The notes beneath the pieces are model-generated. The model saw only the letters and a list, made by a program, of their open reading frames with translations, searched no databases and was not told the origin of the DNA. Source: Bradyrhizobium sp. CCBAU 051011 (lineage in GTDB: Bacteria; Pseudomonadota; Alphaproteobacteria; Rhizobiales; Xanthobacteraceae). From it: 64,000 bases of DNA. Numbering within the stretch: the stretch's first letter is position 1; each line of letters starts with the position of its first letter. A program made the position numbers and the translations under genes. Location: contig NZ_CP022222.1 in NCBI RefSeq assembly GCF_009930815.1, positions 1 to 64,000 on the forward strand, written 5' to 3'. Of the stretch, positions 1 to 8,909 are shown piece after piece.

Positions 1-2
1 GC

Positions 3-530
3 ACCGACGAACTGCTCCAATCGGTCGGTCTCTCGCACGATCAGGGCCTGCGTTATCCGCACGAGCTCTCCGGCGGCCAGCGGCAACGGGCGGTCATCGC
101 CCGAGCGCTGGCGATGCAGCCGGACTTCCTGGTCTGCGATGAACCGGTCAGCGCGCTCGATGTTTCGATCCAGGCTCAGGTCATCAACCTGCTGATCGAC
201 CTGCAGGCCGAACTTGGACTCACCATGCTGTTCATCAGCCATGATTTGCGCGTCGTGCGGCAGATCAGCCGGCGGGTCGCGGTGATGTATCTTGGCCGCA
301 TCGTTGAGCTGGGCGATGCGGACCACCTCTTCGCCGCCCCGCAACACCCCTATACGCGCGCGCTGGTCTCCGCATCGCCGGCGCCAGGACGGCGCAGCGC
401 CGAGCGGATCGTCCTGACCGGCGATCCGCCGAATCCCCCCGCTCGCCCCGCAGGATGCGCCTTTCACCCGCGCTGTTCTCTCGCCTTCGCACGCTGCGGT
501 CGACGCCGCGCGCGACGCGCCGCCATCTGA
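3..530 (+). CDS. Oligopeptide/dipeptide ABC transporter ATP-binding protein (5' end outside window)
   Basis: The reading frame is open from the window edge, so the N-terminus with Walker A is missing. Visible are the ABC signature LSGGQRQR, Walker B ([12 protein letters not shown]), the H-loop (FISHDL), and the family-typical tail [12 protein letters not shown]...CAFHPRC of DppD/OppD/DppF-type ATPases. The protein should power uptake of peptides or similar solutes through the two permeases encoded next. After the [14 protein letters not shown] tail the frame ends early at 530. The +1 frame continues with a plausible tail to a stop at 568-570, which suggests a frameshift close to the C-terminus. 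Confidence 0.85.
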   Translation, partial: TDELLQSVGLSHDQGLRYPHELSGGQRQRAVIARALAMQPDFLVCDEPVSALDVSIQAQVINLLIDLQAELGLTMLFISHDLRVVRQISRRVAVMYLGRIVELGDADHLFAAPQHPYTRALVSASPAPGRRSAERIVLTGDPPNPPARPAGCAFHPRCSLAFARCGRRRARRAAI

Positions 531-599
531 TCATCCGGAACCGTTCCCGCCGCCGCTTCGCCGCCGCTGAGCGCGCTTTTCGCGTCCGATTGCCCGCGC

Positions 600-1460
600 A
601 TGCTCACCATCGCGCTGTCGTCACCTTGCCTTTGTCGTGCTACGCCTTTCCGTGATCCGGCGATCATCATGGGAGCCGCCGGAGGTCGCCGCCTTCCGCA
701 AGGCCTGGGTTGGATGACCCGCTCTGGGTGCTACTATTTCGGCGCGATCGCGCGGCGAGCCGGTTCGGGGGACGACCCGGCGATCCAGCTGGTCGCGGAG
801 CGGATTCCGGCGACACTGGCTCTGACAATTCCGGCACTGCTCCTCAAGCTTGGCATCGGCATTCCCGCCGGCATCCTTGCCGCGCTTCACCGCGGTAGCC
901 TCATCGACCGCGCGGTGATGGCCGCGGCGGTTGCCGGCTTCACCGTCCCGAGCTTCGTTCTCGGCCCCGTGCTCGTCCTCATCTTCGCGGTACAGCTTGG
1001 CTGGTTACCCTCTGGTGGTCAGGATAGCTGGCGACACGCCATCCTGCCCATCATCACGCTTGGTATCGGCGGCGCCGCGGTGCTGGCGCGGTTCACGCGC
1101 AGCGCGATGCTCGAAGTGCTTGGTCAACCCTATGTACGGACGGCATCGGCCAAGGGCGTCGCGTGGCGCGCGGTTGTCACCCGGCATGCGCTGCCAAATG
1201 CAGCTATCCCCACCGTGACCATCGTCGGCTTCATGGTGGGAACGCTGATCGCCGGCGCCGTCGTCGTCGAAAGCGTATTTTCCTGGCCCGGCGTTGGCAG
1301 GCTGCTGGTGGTCGCAGTGGCCAACCGCGATCTCGCAGTAGTGCAGTGTATTCTGCTGCTGGTGGCTGGGACCATGGTCGCCTCGAACCTCGCCGTCGAC
1401 TTCCTCTACGGGTTCCTCGATCCGCGGCTGCGGACCGGAACACAGGCAGGAGCGCATTGA
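600..1460 (+). pseudogene. DppB-type ABC permease with frameshifted N-terminal part
   Basis: From about base 790 the frame encodes an intact DppB/OppB-type permease: ERIPATLALTIPALLL, membrane helices, and the EAA-like cytoplasmic loop (VRTASAKGVAWRAVVTRHALPNA) that docks to the ATPase. Upstream, family-like pieces lie in different frames: LAFVVLRLS near 625-655, then GDPAII near 658, then LGLDDPLWVLLFRRD near 705-745. At least two frameshifts therefore separate the first helix from the rest. The gene overlaps the next permease gene closely (stop at 1460, next start at 1462). The transporter is probably non-functional unless these are sequencing errors. Confidence 0.75.
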
Positions 1461-1461
1461 G

Positions 1462-2325
1462 ATGGCGGACCTGTCGCTTCCACAGCAGCGCGCCGCCCGT
1501 CGACGTCTCTCGCTGCCGAAGATTCCGACTGCAGTGGTGGTGGCGATTGTCTGGATTCTCGCAATCCTTGTCGTCGCACTGTTTGCGGACACGATCGCGC
1601 CTTACACCCTGACCCGAATGGACCTGAAGAACCGGCTGTCGATGCCCGGTCATCCGGCGCATTGGCTTGGGACCGACGAACTCGGCCGCGACGTGCTTTC
1701 GCGCCTGTTATTTTCGATCCGGATTTCGTTGCTGATCGCCTTCGGCGCGACGACGATTTCCGCCGTGCTGGGCACATTGCTCGGCTTCCTGGCGGCGCAT
1801 TTCCGCGGCTTGATCGAACAGATCGTGCTCATGCTGGCTGATTTTCAGGCCAGCATGCCGTTCCTGATCCTGGCGCTGGCTGTGCTGGCCTTCTTCGGCA
1901 GTTCGTTGCAGCTACTCGTATGTCTCATGGGACTCTATGGCTGGGAGCGGTATGCGCGGATTGCGCGCGGCCTTGCCATCTCGGCAGCGGCGCAGGGTTA
2001 TGCCGGGGCGATCAGGCAACTCGGCGCGACACCTTCCCGGATCTATTTCCGGCACATCCTCCCCAACATCGCCTCGACCCTGATCGTCTCGATGACGCTC
2101 GTATTCCCCGAAGTGATCCTGCTCGAGTCCGGGCTGTCGTTTCTGGGCCTCGGCGTGCAGCCGCCGATGACCAGCCTCGGCAACATGGTCGGCTACGCCC
2201 GCGAATATCTTGGCCGCGCGCCGTGGATCATGCTGGCCCCGGCCACGACCATCGTCCTGACCACGCTCGCCGTCTCGATCATCGGCGACTGGCTGCGCGA
2301 CAAGCTTGATCCAACCCTGAAATAG
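1462..2325 (+). CDS. DppC-type ABC transporter permease
   Basis: This is a 287-residue inner-membrane permease of peptide/nickel-type ABC importers. The first membrane segment is at about residues 24-46. The family motif GTDELGRD follows at about 70-77, then further helices, and the EAA loop (AAAQGYAGAIRQLGATPSRIYFRHILPN) at about 175-202 that contacts the ATPase. The C-terminal SFLGLGVQPP and DWLRDKLDP motifs are typical. Length and domain order match the family. It follows the DppB-like gene with no gap, so the two are co-transcribed. No substrate-binding protein is visible in the window. Confidence 0.9.
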   Translation: MADLSLPQQRAARRRLSLPKIPTAVVVAIVWILAILVVALFADTIAPYTLTRMDLKNRLSMPGHPAHWLGTDELGRDVLSRLLFSIRISLLIAFGATTISAVLGTLLGFLAAHFRGLIEQIVLMLADFQASMPFLILALAVLAFFGSSLQLLVCLMGLYGWERYARIARGLAISAAAQGYAGAIRQLGATPSRIYFRHILPNIASTLIVSMTLVFPEVILLESGLSFLGLGVQPPMTSLGNMVGYAREYLGRAPWIMLAPATTIVLTTLAVSIIGDWLRDKLDPTLK

Positions 2326-2351
2326 CCGTGCTCCCCATTTCGGATATCGTC

Positions 2352-3620
2352 ATGCCCCACCCCATCGTCGTCACCGTCATTTGCGACGGCCACAGGCCTG
2401 ATTTTGTCTCTGACGAGACGACGCCGCATATGGCGCGTCTCAGGCGCGCCGGAACGTGGTTTGCCGATCACCGGGGAATTTTTCCATCGGCCACTCGTGC
2501 CTCCTCTGCCTCGATCGCCACCGGCTCATGGCCTCGATCGCATGGCCTGCGCGGAAACACCGTCGCCCTGCCCGTGGCCGGCGGACATGAGGTCCATGAC
2601 GCCGGCAAACCGAAATTCTACGATGCCTATCGCGGTCACTTCGGCCGCCTGTTGGCGCGCCGATCATTGGCCGAGCGCGTGGCACCTCTCAACGGCGCCG
2701 TCCTGTGCTCCAACGTCTCGCCCGGAGCGGCATTCTTCCATGATTCATACGGTCACGGAACGCTGCTGCATCGTGAGCTGTCTTACACTCCGGGCCGCCT
2801 GCCTCTGAAGGAGACGATCGATGCTCCGCCCGGAAGCATCGGCGATGTCTTGCTGGCGGATCGCTTTCTTGCTGTTCTCGCCTCGAATCCGCCTTCGATC
2901 GCCACCTTGTGGCTATCCGAACCCGACAAGACCATGCACGCGTTTCCACTTGGCTCACCGGAGCATCTCCTCGCCCTGCGGGCGGTCGATGATCATGTCG
3001 GCGCAGTTGCTCAGGCGGTCGAACGGCTACGGGACAAGGGCCACGACGTTCTCTTATTAATGGGCTCCGACCACGGACATGAGGCCGTGACGGAAGTAAT
3101 TCCAGTAGAGCGCCGACTGTTCGAAGCCGGCTTCAAGACTTCGCTCGAAAGCCCCGAAATTGTCGTCGCGCCGCAGGGCTCATCCGCCTTCATTCATTTT
3201 GGCCGCAGCTCACTGTCTCGCCGCGCCGAGGTCGCCTCCTGGCTCGGCGAACAGCCTTGGGCAGGCCGCGTCATCTCCGGCGAAGACCTTGCCGAACTGG
3301 GCCAGATCCCCGGTGACGATCTGCTTGCCGTCGATATGGCGAAGAGCGCAGGCTCAAACCGCAACGGCGTTCCCGGCCTGACCGCCATGGCGGTGCGGTT
3401 CTCCGAGCAGGAGGACGCGATCCGTCGAGACTGCGGCATGCATGGCGGCCTGGGCGCTTACGAAACGCAGCCAACGCTGATCGCGGTAGGACGTGGCTTC
3501 GAGGCCGGTGCATCCATCACGAGAACGAGCCGCATCATCGATATGGCACCCACGGCGCTGGCGCATCTCGATCTTCCGTTGGAAGAGGTCGATGGAACTG
3601 CACTGCAGAAGTGGCCGTAG
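2352..3620 (+). CDS. Alkaline phosphatase superfamily phosphodiesterase/nucleotide pyrophosphatase-like
   Basis: With the ATG at 2352 the product has 422 residues; a GTG at 2328 is also possible. It has the metal-binding layout of the type I phosphodiesterase/nucleotide pyrophosphatase branch: Asp12 (VICDGHRPD), a probable Thr nucleophile near residue 48 (FPSATRAS), Asp192 and His196 (EPDKTMH), Asp240-His241 (GSDHGHE) and His364 (GMHGGL). It probably hydrolyses a phosphodiester or phosphonate-type ester. No signal peptide is seen, so it is likely cytoplasmic. It follows the ABC permease by about 25 bases, so the operon may import and hydrolyse a phosphorylated organic compound; that link is inference. 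Confidence 0.85.
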   Translation: MPHPIVVTVICDGHRPDFVSDETTPHMARLRRAGTWFADHRGIFPSATRASSASIATGSWPRSHGLRGNTVALPVAGGHEVHDAGKPKFYDAYRGHFGRLLARRSLAERVAPLNGAVLCSNVSPGAAFFHDSYGHGTLLHRELSYTPGRLPLKETIDAPPGSIGDVLLADRFLAVLASNPPSIATLWLSEPDKTMHAFPLGSPEHLLALRAVDDHVGAVAQAVERLRDKGHDVLLLMGSDHGHEAVTEVIPVERRLFEAGFKTSLESPEIVVAPQGSSAFIHFGRSSLSRRAEVASWLGEQPWAGRVISGEDLAELGQIPGDDLLAVDMAKSAGSNRNGVPGLTAMAVRFSEQEDAIRRDCGMHGGLGAYETQPTLIAVGRGFEAGASITRTSRIIDMAPTALAHLDLPLEEVDGTALQKWP

Positions 3621-3817
3621 CCCAGTTTCAAGACGCATTTGGAAGAAACACTGAAAACGACCTCTAGCGACAGCCTCCGGTGCGTTAAAGGTCGGCAAGT
3701 CCATCTGGATCGCGTTCGACCAGCCGTGGAGAACACGGAGTAGTCGGCCATGGGCGCTCGACGGGCTGCGATCAGGTTGTTAAGCCCGCCTCCGCTAAGG
3801 AGCCACTGAGTCGGGAC

Positions 3818-5326
3818 ATGACCGTTGCGATCGAGATGGGACACACGACGGCAGGCGCCCCGGCTAACCTCGACCTGGAGGAACTGCTGGCGACCCGCCT
3901 GCTGGTGCAGGGCAATTCGGGCTCCGGCAAATCCCATCTGCTGCGCCGGCTGCTGGAACAGAGTGCGCCCTGGGTGCAACAGACCATCCTGGACCCCGAA
4001 GGCGACTTCGTGACGCTGGCCGACCGTTTCGGCCACCTCCTGATCGATGCCGAGGACCATACCGAGCGGGGCCTGGAGGTCGCCGGGGAGCGAGCGCGCA
4101 TCCATCGCGTCTCCACGGTGCTCAATCTTGAGGGGCTCGACGCCGAGAACCAGATGCGGCGCGCCGCCGCCTTCCTCAGCGGGCTTTTCGAGGTCGCCCG
4201 CGACCACTGGTACCCGATGCTGGTGGTGGTTGATGAGGCACAGCTGTTCGCACCGGCAATCGCCGGCGAGGTTTCGGACGAGGCGCGCAAGCTCTCGCTC
4301 GGCGCCATGACGAACCTGATGTGCCGTGGCCGCAAACGCGGGCTTGCGGGGGTCATCGCTACCCAGCGACTGGCGAAACTCGCCAAGAACGTCGCCGCCG
4401 AGGCATCCAATTTCCTCATGGGCCGAACATTCCTCGATATCGACATGGCGCGCGCCGCCGACCTTCTGGGCATGGAGCGGCGACAGGCCGAGGCCTTCCG
4501 GGATCTGGAGCGCGGGCAATTCATGGCGCTGGGACCGGCCCTCTCCCGCCGTCCGCTGGGTCTGCGCATTGGTCCGACGGACACCACGCCGCGCAACGCG
4601 ACCCCGCGCCTGATGCCTCTGCCGGAAGCGACACCGGACGCACGCGCCATCATCCTGGCAGCGCCGCCGCCGGAGAATAATCGGCCGCAGCGCCGGTCGC
4701 CACCAGATCTCCTCAACCAGCTCATGGCGGCGAAATCCGCGGCGCTGGAGATTCGTCCCGAAGCGGTGGAGCAGCCACTCAGCGCCGAGGAGTTGGCAGA
4801 ACGGCGTGAGCGGGTGGACCGTATTCTGCGCGCCATCATGGCGGAACCCGACGCGGGATTCCGTGCCATCGGCGTCCTCTATCAGGAGTTCGTGGTCCGC
4901 TGCCGGATCGAGGGCCTCGGTTCGGCCGTGCCGGACCTGGGTGACTTCCGTCGCATGCTGACGCGCGCCCGTGCCGGGCTCGGCTCCGATATGACTGAGG
5001 ATGACGGGTGGCAGGATGTCTCCGTCCGCGCCTCACTTCTGCCGGAGGATATGCAGGGCGTCTTCATGATGATTGCCCGCGCCGCGAAGGAAGGTTGGCC
5101 CTGCCCGGGCGATGCAGCGATTGCCCGCGCCTACGGCTCACATTCATTGCGCCGTGCGCGGCGTCTCTTGACCTACATCGAGGAGCAGGGCCTCATCGTT
5201 TGCCAGCTCGACGGCGCCGGTCGGCGGATCGTGACGCTCGTCGAACTGGCCTGGGCGACGGCCCCGGGCGATCCCAATGCCGAGGAACTGCCGGCGGAGC
5301 AAGGCTGCAGCAGTTCGGCTCCCTGA
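3818..5326 (+). CDS. HerA/FtsK-like P-loop ATPase (DUF87-type), orphan
   Basis: This is a 502-residue ATPase with Walker A GNSGSGKS at residues 32-39 and Walker B LVVVDEAQ at about 135-142. The arginine-rich stretch RGRKRGLAGVIATQRLAKL is typical of HerA-like ATPases with an RQ/TQR sensor. Residues 270-340 are proline-rich and low in complexity. The last 120 residues look helical and possibly winged-helix (DAAIARAYGSHSLRRARRLLTYIEEQGLI). HerA-like ATPases translocate DNA, often with the nuclease NurA. No nuclease gene is adjacent, so the role is unknown. A prophage or GTA relic is an alternative source. Confidence 0.8.
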   Translation: MTVAIEMGHTTAGAPANLDLEELLATRLLVQGNSGSGKSHLLRRLLEQSAPWVQQTILDPEGDFVTLADRFGHLLIDAEDHTERGLEVAGERARIHRVSTVLNLEGLDAENQMRRAAAFLSGLFEVARDHWYPMLVVVDEAQLFAPAIAGEVSDEARKLSLGAMTNLMCRGRKRGLAGVIATQRLAKLAKNVAAEASNFLMGRTFLDIDMARAADLLGMERRQAEAFRDLERGQFMALGPALSRRPLGLRIGPTDTTPRNATPRLMPLPEATPDARAIILAAPPPENNRPQRRSPPDLLNQLMAAKSAALEIRPEAVEQPLSAEELAERRERVDRILRAIMAEPDAGFRAIGVLYQEFVVRCRIEGLGSAVPDLGDFRRMLTRARAGLGSDMTEDDGWQDVSVRASLLPEDMQGVFMMIARAAKEGWPCPGDAAIARAYGSHSLRRARRLLTYIEEQGLIVCQLDGAGRRIVTLVELAWATAPGDPNAEELPAEQGCSSSAP

Positions 5327-5453
5327 TGCGACGGCAACTTTGATGGCGCGCGTGTCGCTCCGCCGTATATGATTCGCGGAAGGTTCCCTTGAAGTGTCCG
5401 CGCACTTGTCGCCGACCGCTTTTTGCATATCTCCGTTAAGAGGAGTTCTTAGC

Positions 5454-5936
5454 TTGAGCGTTGCCTTCACCAAGGAAGACAGTGCCGAAACGGCGTCGGA
5501 GACCTTGCTCCCCGACCGCCCGGTCTCGCCTCATCCGAACCTTGTCACGGAAGCAGGCTTGAAGGCTCTGGAATTTCAGCTCCACCAGGCTCGCGAGGCA
5601 TACGAGACCGCGCAGAAGATCGAAGACGTGAATGAACGACGGCGGCAAGCAGCAATTCCGTTGCGTGATGCGCGCTACTTTGCGGCGAGAGTTCGTACGG
5701 CTCAGGTCATCCCCAATCCGACATCGACTGACACTGTCGCCTTTGGCAGCACGGTGACCTTCAGGCGAGACGACGGGCGCGTGCAGAAATATCGTATTGT
5801 GGGAGAGGACGAAGCGGACCCCAAGGCCGGTTCTATTTCCTTCGTATCACCGGTGGCAAGGCTTCTGATGGGCAAGGCTATCGGGGATGAAGTCGGCGCA
5901 TCCGGCCAAACGCTTGAGATTATTTCGATCTCGTAG
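5454..5936 (+). CDS. GreA/GreB-family transcription elongation factor-like protein
   Basis: The TTG at 5454 is chosen because AGGAG lies 8 bases upstream (5441-5445); an earlier GTG at 5394 has no such site. The product has 160 residues. Its N-terminal half is a helical coiled-coil-like segment (TEAGLKALEFQLHQAREAYE). The C-terminal half is the FKBP-like GreA/GreB domain (VAFGSTVTFRRDDGRVQKYRIVGEDEAD...ISFVSPVARLLMGKAIGDEV). Proteins of this fold bind the RNA polymerase secondary channel and promote transcript cleavage. The acidic tip expected of a cleavage factor is not obvious, so it may be a Gre paralogue with another role. Confidence 0.8.
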   Translation: MSVAFTKEDSAETASETLLPDRPVSPHPNLVTEAGLKALEFQLHQAREAYETAQKIEDVNERRRQAAIPLRDARYFAARVRTAQVIPNPTSTDTVAFGSTVTFRRDDGRVQKYRIVGEDEADPKAGSISFVSPVARLLMGKAIGDEVGASGQTLEIISIS

Positions 5937-6068
5937 CACGTCCCTCATCGGGGCCCAGTTGGAGGGTCCAAATCAAGCTTGCGCGCCTATACATCGGCCT
6001 TCCAAAAAAGGTGCTCGTTGCTGCAAACTGTGCACCGTATTTCCGATTCGGAGACGTCTTGAGGAGCC

Positions 6069-6341
6069 ATGAACGAGACTCTGATATCCGCCTGCACGAT
6101 GTTTCTCGTTCCAGCAACGCTTTTGTTCGGCGCCTTAGGCGTCGCAAACTCGTCCTTTCTGAAGGTATTGGTCTGCTTGCTTGGCGCGGCCACGACGGGA
6201 TTATGGCTTTACCGCGTATGGTGGTGGACTAATCTGTCTTTGATGGATCGCAGAACGGCTCTTGGTCTCGCGGGCATGTATGCTTTTGCTTGGCTGATAA
6301 CATTCCTGGTCCAGTTGAAGAATATAGCCTCCTCGCGATGA
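6069..6341 (+). CDS. Small membrane protein, unknown function
   Basis: This is a 90-residue protein with three hydrophobic segments (about residues 7-25, 29-48 and 64-84). GAGGAG lies directly before the ATG. I recognise no family. It is separated from neighbours on both sides and is probably an inner-membrane protein. Confidence 0.6.
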   Translation: MNETLISACTMFLVPATLLFGALGVANSSFLKVLVCLLGAATTGLWLYRVWWWTNLSLMDRRTALGLAGMYAFAWLITFLVQLKNIASSR

Positions 6342-6560
6342 CCGATTCCGTTTCGCTGGATTGAGCCGAGGAGCTCCTGTTCGACCGAAATTGGATGAGC
6401 ACCGGCAGATGCACCCTCCCGGTGCCACTATCTGAAACGGACGCTCTGGCGGATTAGTCAGTCGTCCGCGCAGCCAAACCATTTGAAAAATCGGCCTCTC
6501 AAACGGTTCTGTTGCCAAGGCATTGAAATGGCGGGCGCACGGCCTGACTACTCCAGGCGC

Positions 6561-6992
6561 TCACAAATTGTTTTGTAAATATTCGAACACATAGTCGGCG
6601 TCGTTGCTCGAATTGAAATTGACCTCGTAGTCGATCGAGCCATCCTTGAGCACAACAGTACGCTGCGGTCCAAAACTACACGTCAGGCTTTTGATCTTCT
6701 GTTTGACGGCTTCCTTGCCGGCCTGGGAGTCACAGACGCGCCGCATGGCCTCGAGAGCTGCGCCGCAGTAGCCGTAGGCGCTGTAGATCTTCCGCTCCTC
6801 CGGCGCCGGCGGCTTCAACCAGTCAAACTTTGCTGTGAGACTGTTGCCGCACCGCTCGTTGGTGGTGGCGACCTCTCCCGCGAGATACTTCTCTTGGTCT
6901 GCGAAATACTCCCTGTCCTTGAGCGATTGCGCAAACGCGATCGAGGAGAGGATCGAGAGCGCGGCGAGGGCGAGACCGACGTGGATATTCAT
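6561..6992 (-). CDS. Secreted hypothetical protein with several cysteines
   Basis: The ATG at 6992 is chosen over a TTG at 7001 because GGAG lies 9 bases upstream. The product has 143 residues. A signal peptide of about 22 residues ends in IAFAQS. The mature part carries four cysteines (ERCGNS, GYCGAA, RRVCDS, LTCSFG), probably forming periplasmic disulfides. I recognise no family. It is transcribed divergently from the secreted protein at 7270, with a 17-bp palindrome between them. Confidence 0.6.
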   Translation of the reverse strand: MNIHVGLALAALSILSSIAFAQSLKDREYFADQEKYLAGEVATTNERCGNSLTAKFDWLKPPAPEERKIYSAYGYCGAALEAMRRVCDSQAGKEAVKQKIKSLTCSFGPQRTVVLKDGSIDYEVNFNSSNDADYVFEYLQNNL

Positions 6993-7148
6993 AGCGGACA
7001 ACTCCGAATTGGATGTTCATGCACACATCCCGTGCGGGCACGGCGTCCGGCCATTGACGGACCCAGGGATAGACGGACAGTGGCGGTGATTTTCCTGCGT
7101 CATCACGGCACCTGCCGCGGTGAATCTTGATTGAACCATTTTGAATAA

Positions 7149-7165
7149 TGAATGCGCCGCATTCA
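7149..7165. promoter_or_regulatory. Perfect 17-bp palindrome between divergent genes
   Basis: TGAATGCG-C-CGCATTCA is a perfect inverted repeat. It lies in the 277-bp space between the minus-strand gene starting at 6992 and the plus-strand gene starting at 7270. It could be an operator shared by both; no regulator gene is adjacent. Confidence 0.4.
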
Positions 7166-7269
7166 ATATGAGTGTCGGCCGCAAAAACTCCGCATTTGCT
7201 TCTCACTTCTCCCTGCGCTTATCAGCAATACCGCATCCCGCGGATTGTCGTGATGCTGTGAGGTCCACC

Positions 7270-7995
7270 ATGTCCGGACGTTTCCGAATGATCGTCGGCG
7301 CCGCCCTCACCTTAATCGTCAGCCATGGTGCCCTCGCAGCGGAGAATGGCCCGCGGCTTCGCATCGGCCATTACAGCACCGGCAGCGGATTGATGGGCTT
7401 TGTGATCGACCGGATGGGGACGCCGATCAAGCTGCGCTTCGACGGCTCCGACGAAATCCTGGCCTTGACCGCCGAGCAGGCTCCATACAATTCGATGACG
7501 CTCAAGCGCGATGACGGCGTCTCGGTTCTTCGGATCTATGAAACGGGCCGCATCCTCGTATTCAGCGACAAATTGTCGGGCGGTTCGGCTGACGCGTATC
7601 GTGACCAGGAAGCCGAGCCGCTCGTCGTCAAGAAGGCAACGAAGGAGCAGGCCGAGACCGAGGCTGAGTCCCTAGGGCGCAAGCTCAGGGGCGCGGGCGC
7701 CCCGGCGCTCGCGATCTCGCTCGACGCGCCGCGCCTTTCCGCTGACTCCGCCGCATGGTCCGCCATGGCGGACGCAATCGCGGTCACCGGAATTACTCTG
7801 GAGGAGATGCTCACCTCACCGATCGCACGCGAGGTTATCGCGGCGAAACTGCGGCGCGTCGTCATCCGCGACGCCGACCGGGTCGACGTCAGGTTGGCGG
7901 ACGACGCCCTGATCGTGGAGGTCAAAGCAATGGAGGCGGTTACAGGCCGGCCGTCCTCGGCGCGCCTCAAGTCTGCGATCGGCGACCTCCTGTAG
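7270..7995 (+). CDS. Secreted hypothetical protein
   Basis: The frame is open from 7141, but the ATG at 7270 opens directly into a good signal peptide (MIVGAALTLIVSHGALAAEN), so I use it. The product has 241 residues. The first half is rich in beta-strand-like sequence (LRIGHYSTGSGLMGFVIDRMGTPIKLRFDGS). The second half is charged and helical. I do not recognise a family. It stands in line with the membrane protein at 8155 and the caspase-fold protein at 8910, but gaps of more than 150 bases and a repeat element separate them. Confidence 0.6.
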   Translation: MSGRFRMIVGAALTLIVSHGALAAENGPRLRIGHYSTGSGLMGFVIDRMGTPIKLRFDGSDEILALTAEQAPYNSMTLKRDDGVSVLRIYETGRILVFSDKLSGGSADAYRDQEAEPLVVKKATKEQAETEAESLGRKLRGAGAPALAISLDAPRLSADSAAWSAMADAIAVTGITLEEMLTSPIAREVIAAKLRRVVIRDADRVDVRLADDALIVEVKAMEAVTGRPSSARLKSAIGDLL

Positions 7996-8154
7996 CTGGA
8001 TCGATACCCGGGGCGCAAATTTACAGCAGCCGGCGCGGAGAAAAAATCGTCGCCGGTCCGTCTCTCTATCTTGATGTGGTGGCGACGGCCGCAGGCCGTC
8101 TTGAAATATCACCGCAATATAGTGCGCTATCTTATCAAGAAAGAGAGGAATCCA

Positions 8155-8589
8155 ATGTCGGGTCTGATTACTGGGCTGGTTTTGCTCGCGCTCGGCGCCC
8201 TTGCGGCCGCTTCGAGCCTCGTCGCGAGGCGTCCGGACGCGAAGGCGTATATCGAACTGATGATACCTTACCAGGGATGGTTCGGATTCATCACTTGCCT
8301 ATGGGGTGTCTGGATCATTATCAGCGCGATCATCAACCTGAATTGGTTCGGCTACGTGCCGGTCTGGTGGCTGACCTACCTTGCGACTGGCGTGCTAATT
8401 GCTTCGCTCGGCCTGCTACTCGGCTATGCCTTGCTGACGAAGTACATCCTCAACCACAGCGCTGAAGCGGTGCAGCGCGGCGAGCAGATTCGCGCCATCA
8501 TTGTGCCCTATCAGACCATGCTCGGCTATGCCGCGATCGTCCTCGGCCTTTGGACGATCGTTGCAACGTTTCTCTATCGTATCGTCTAG
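8155..8589 (+). CDS. Four-helix inner-membrane protein, unknown function
   Basis: The ATG at 8155 follows AGAGAGG at good spacing; an open frame from 8071 has no such site. The 144-residue product has four membrane segments, at about residues 3-22, 40-62, 75-97 and 118-140. A conserved-looking pattern IPYQGWFGFITCLWGVWII recurs near the C-terminus as VPYQTMLGYAAIVLGLWTI. This internal similarity suggests that two two-helix repeats make up the protein. The family is not recognised. Confidence 0.65.
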   Translation: MSGLITGLVLLALGALAAASSLVARRPDAKAYIELMIPYQGWFGFITCLWGVWIIISAIINLNWFGYVPVWWLTYLATGVLIASLGLLLGYALLTKYILNHSAEAVQRGEQIRAIIVPYQTMLGYAAIVLGLWTIVATFLYRIV

Positions 8590-8743
8590 AGCGTGATCCG
8601 GAAAAAGCCTGCCCCCGCACTTTGTTGCAGGTAGACACCGGTTATCCCTCGCCGCAAACGCGGGACCGCGTTTGCGCAGAGATCATGCTCAAAGAACAGG
8701 CACGAGCGCGATGACGGTTCATCTTGAACTCATCGCGCTCTGG
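8588..8743 (+). repeat. Intergenic palindromic repeat element, copy 1
   Basis: This non-coding element starts right after the stop at 8589. It contains a perfect 10-bp hairpin (CGCAAACGCG...CGCGTTTGCG, about 8653-8676) and ends in GAGCGCGATGA...TCATCGCGCTC (8704-8740, 11-bp arms). The same unit appears in opposite orientation at 10640-10784. Intergenic repeats beginning GAGCGTGATCCGGAAAA are familiar from Bradyrhizobiaceae, a point of recall rather than a search. Confidence 0.65.
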
Positions 8744-8909
8744 CAGGTCTCTGAAAAGATCATTTCAAACGTTAACATAACAAAATCCCGTGGCGAACGA
8801 ACCCAAATCGGCCCAGAGTTGGCGAATAATGGCGCTCAAACGCCGAACCGTTGGCAGCCAGCGGAGACAGCGGCTCCATCAGCCCGCCATAGCATCGACG
8901 AAAGCATTC

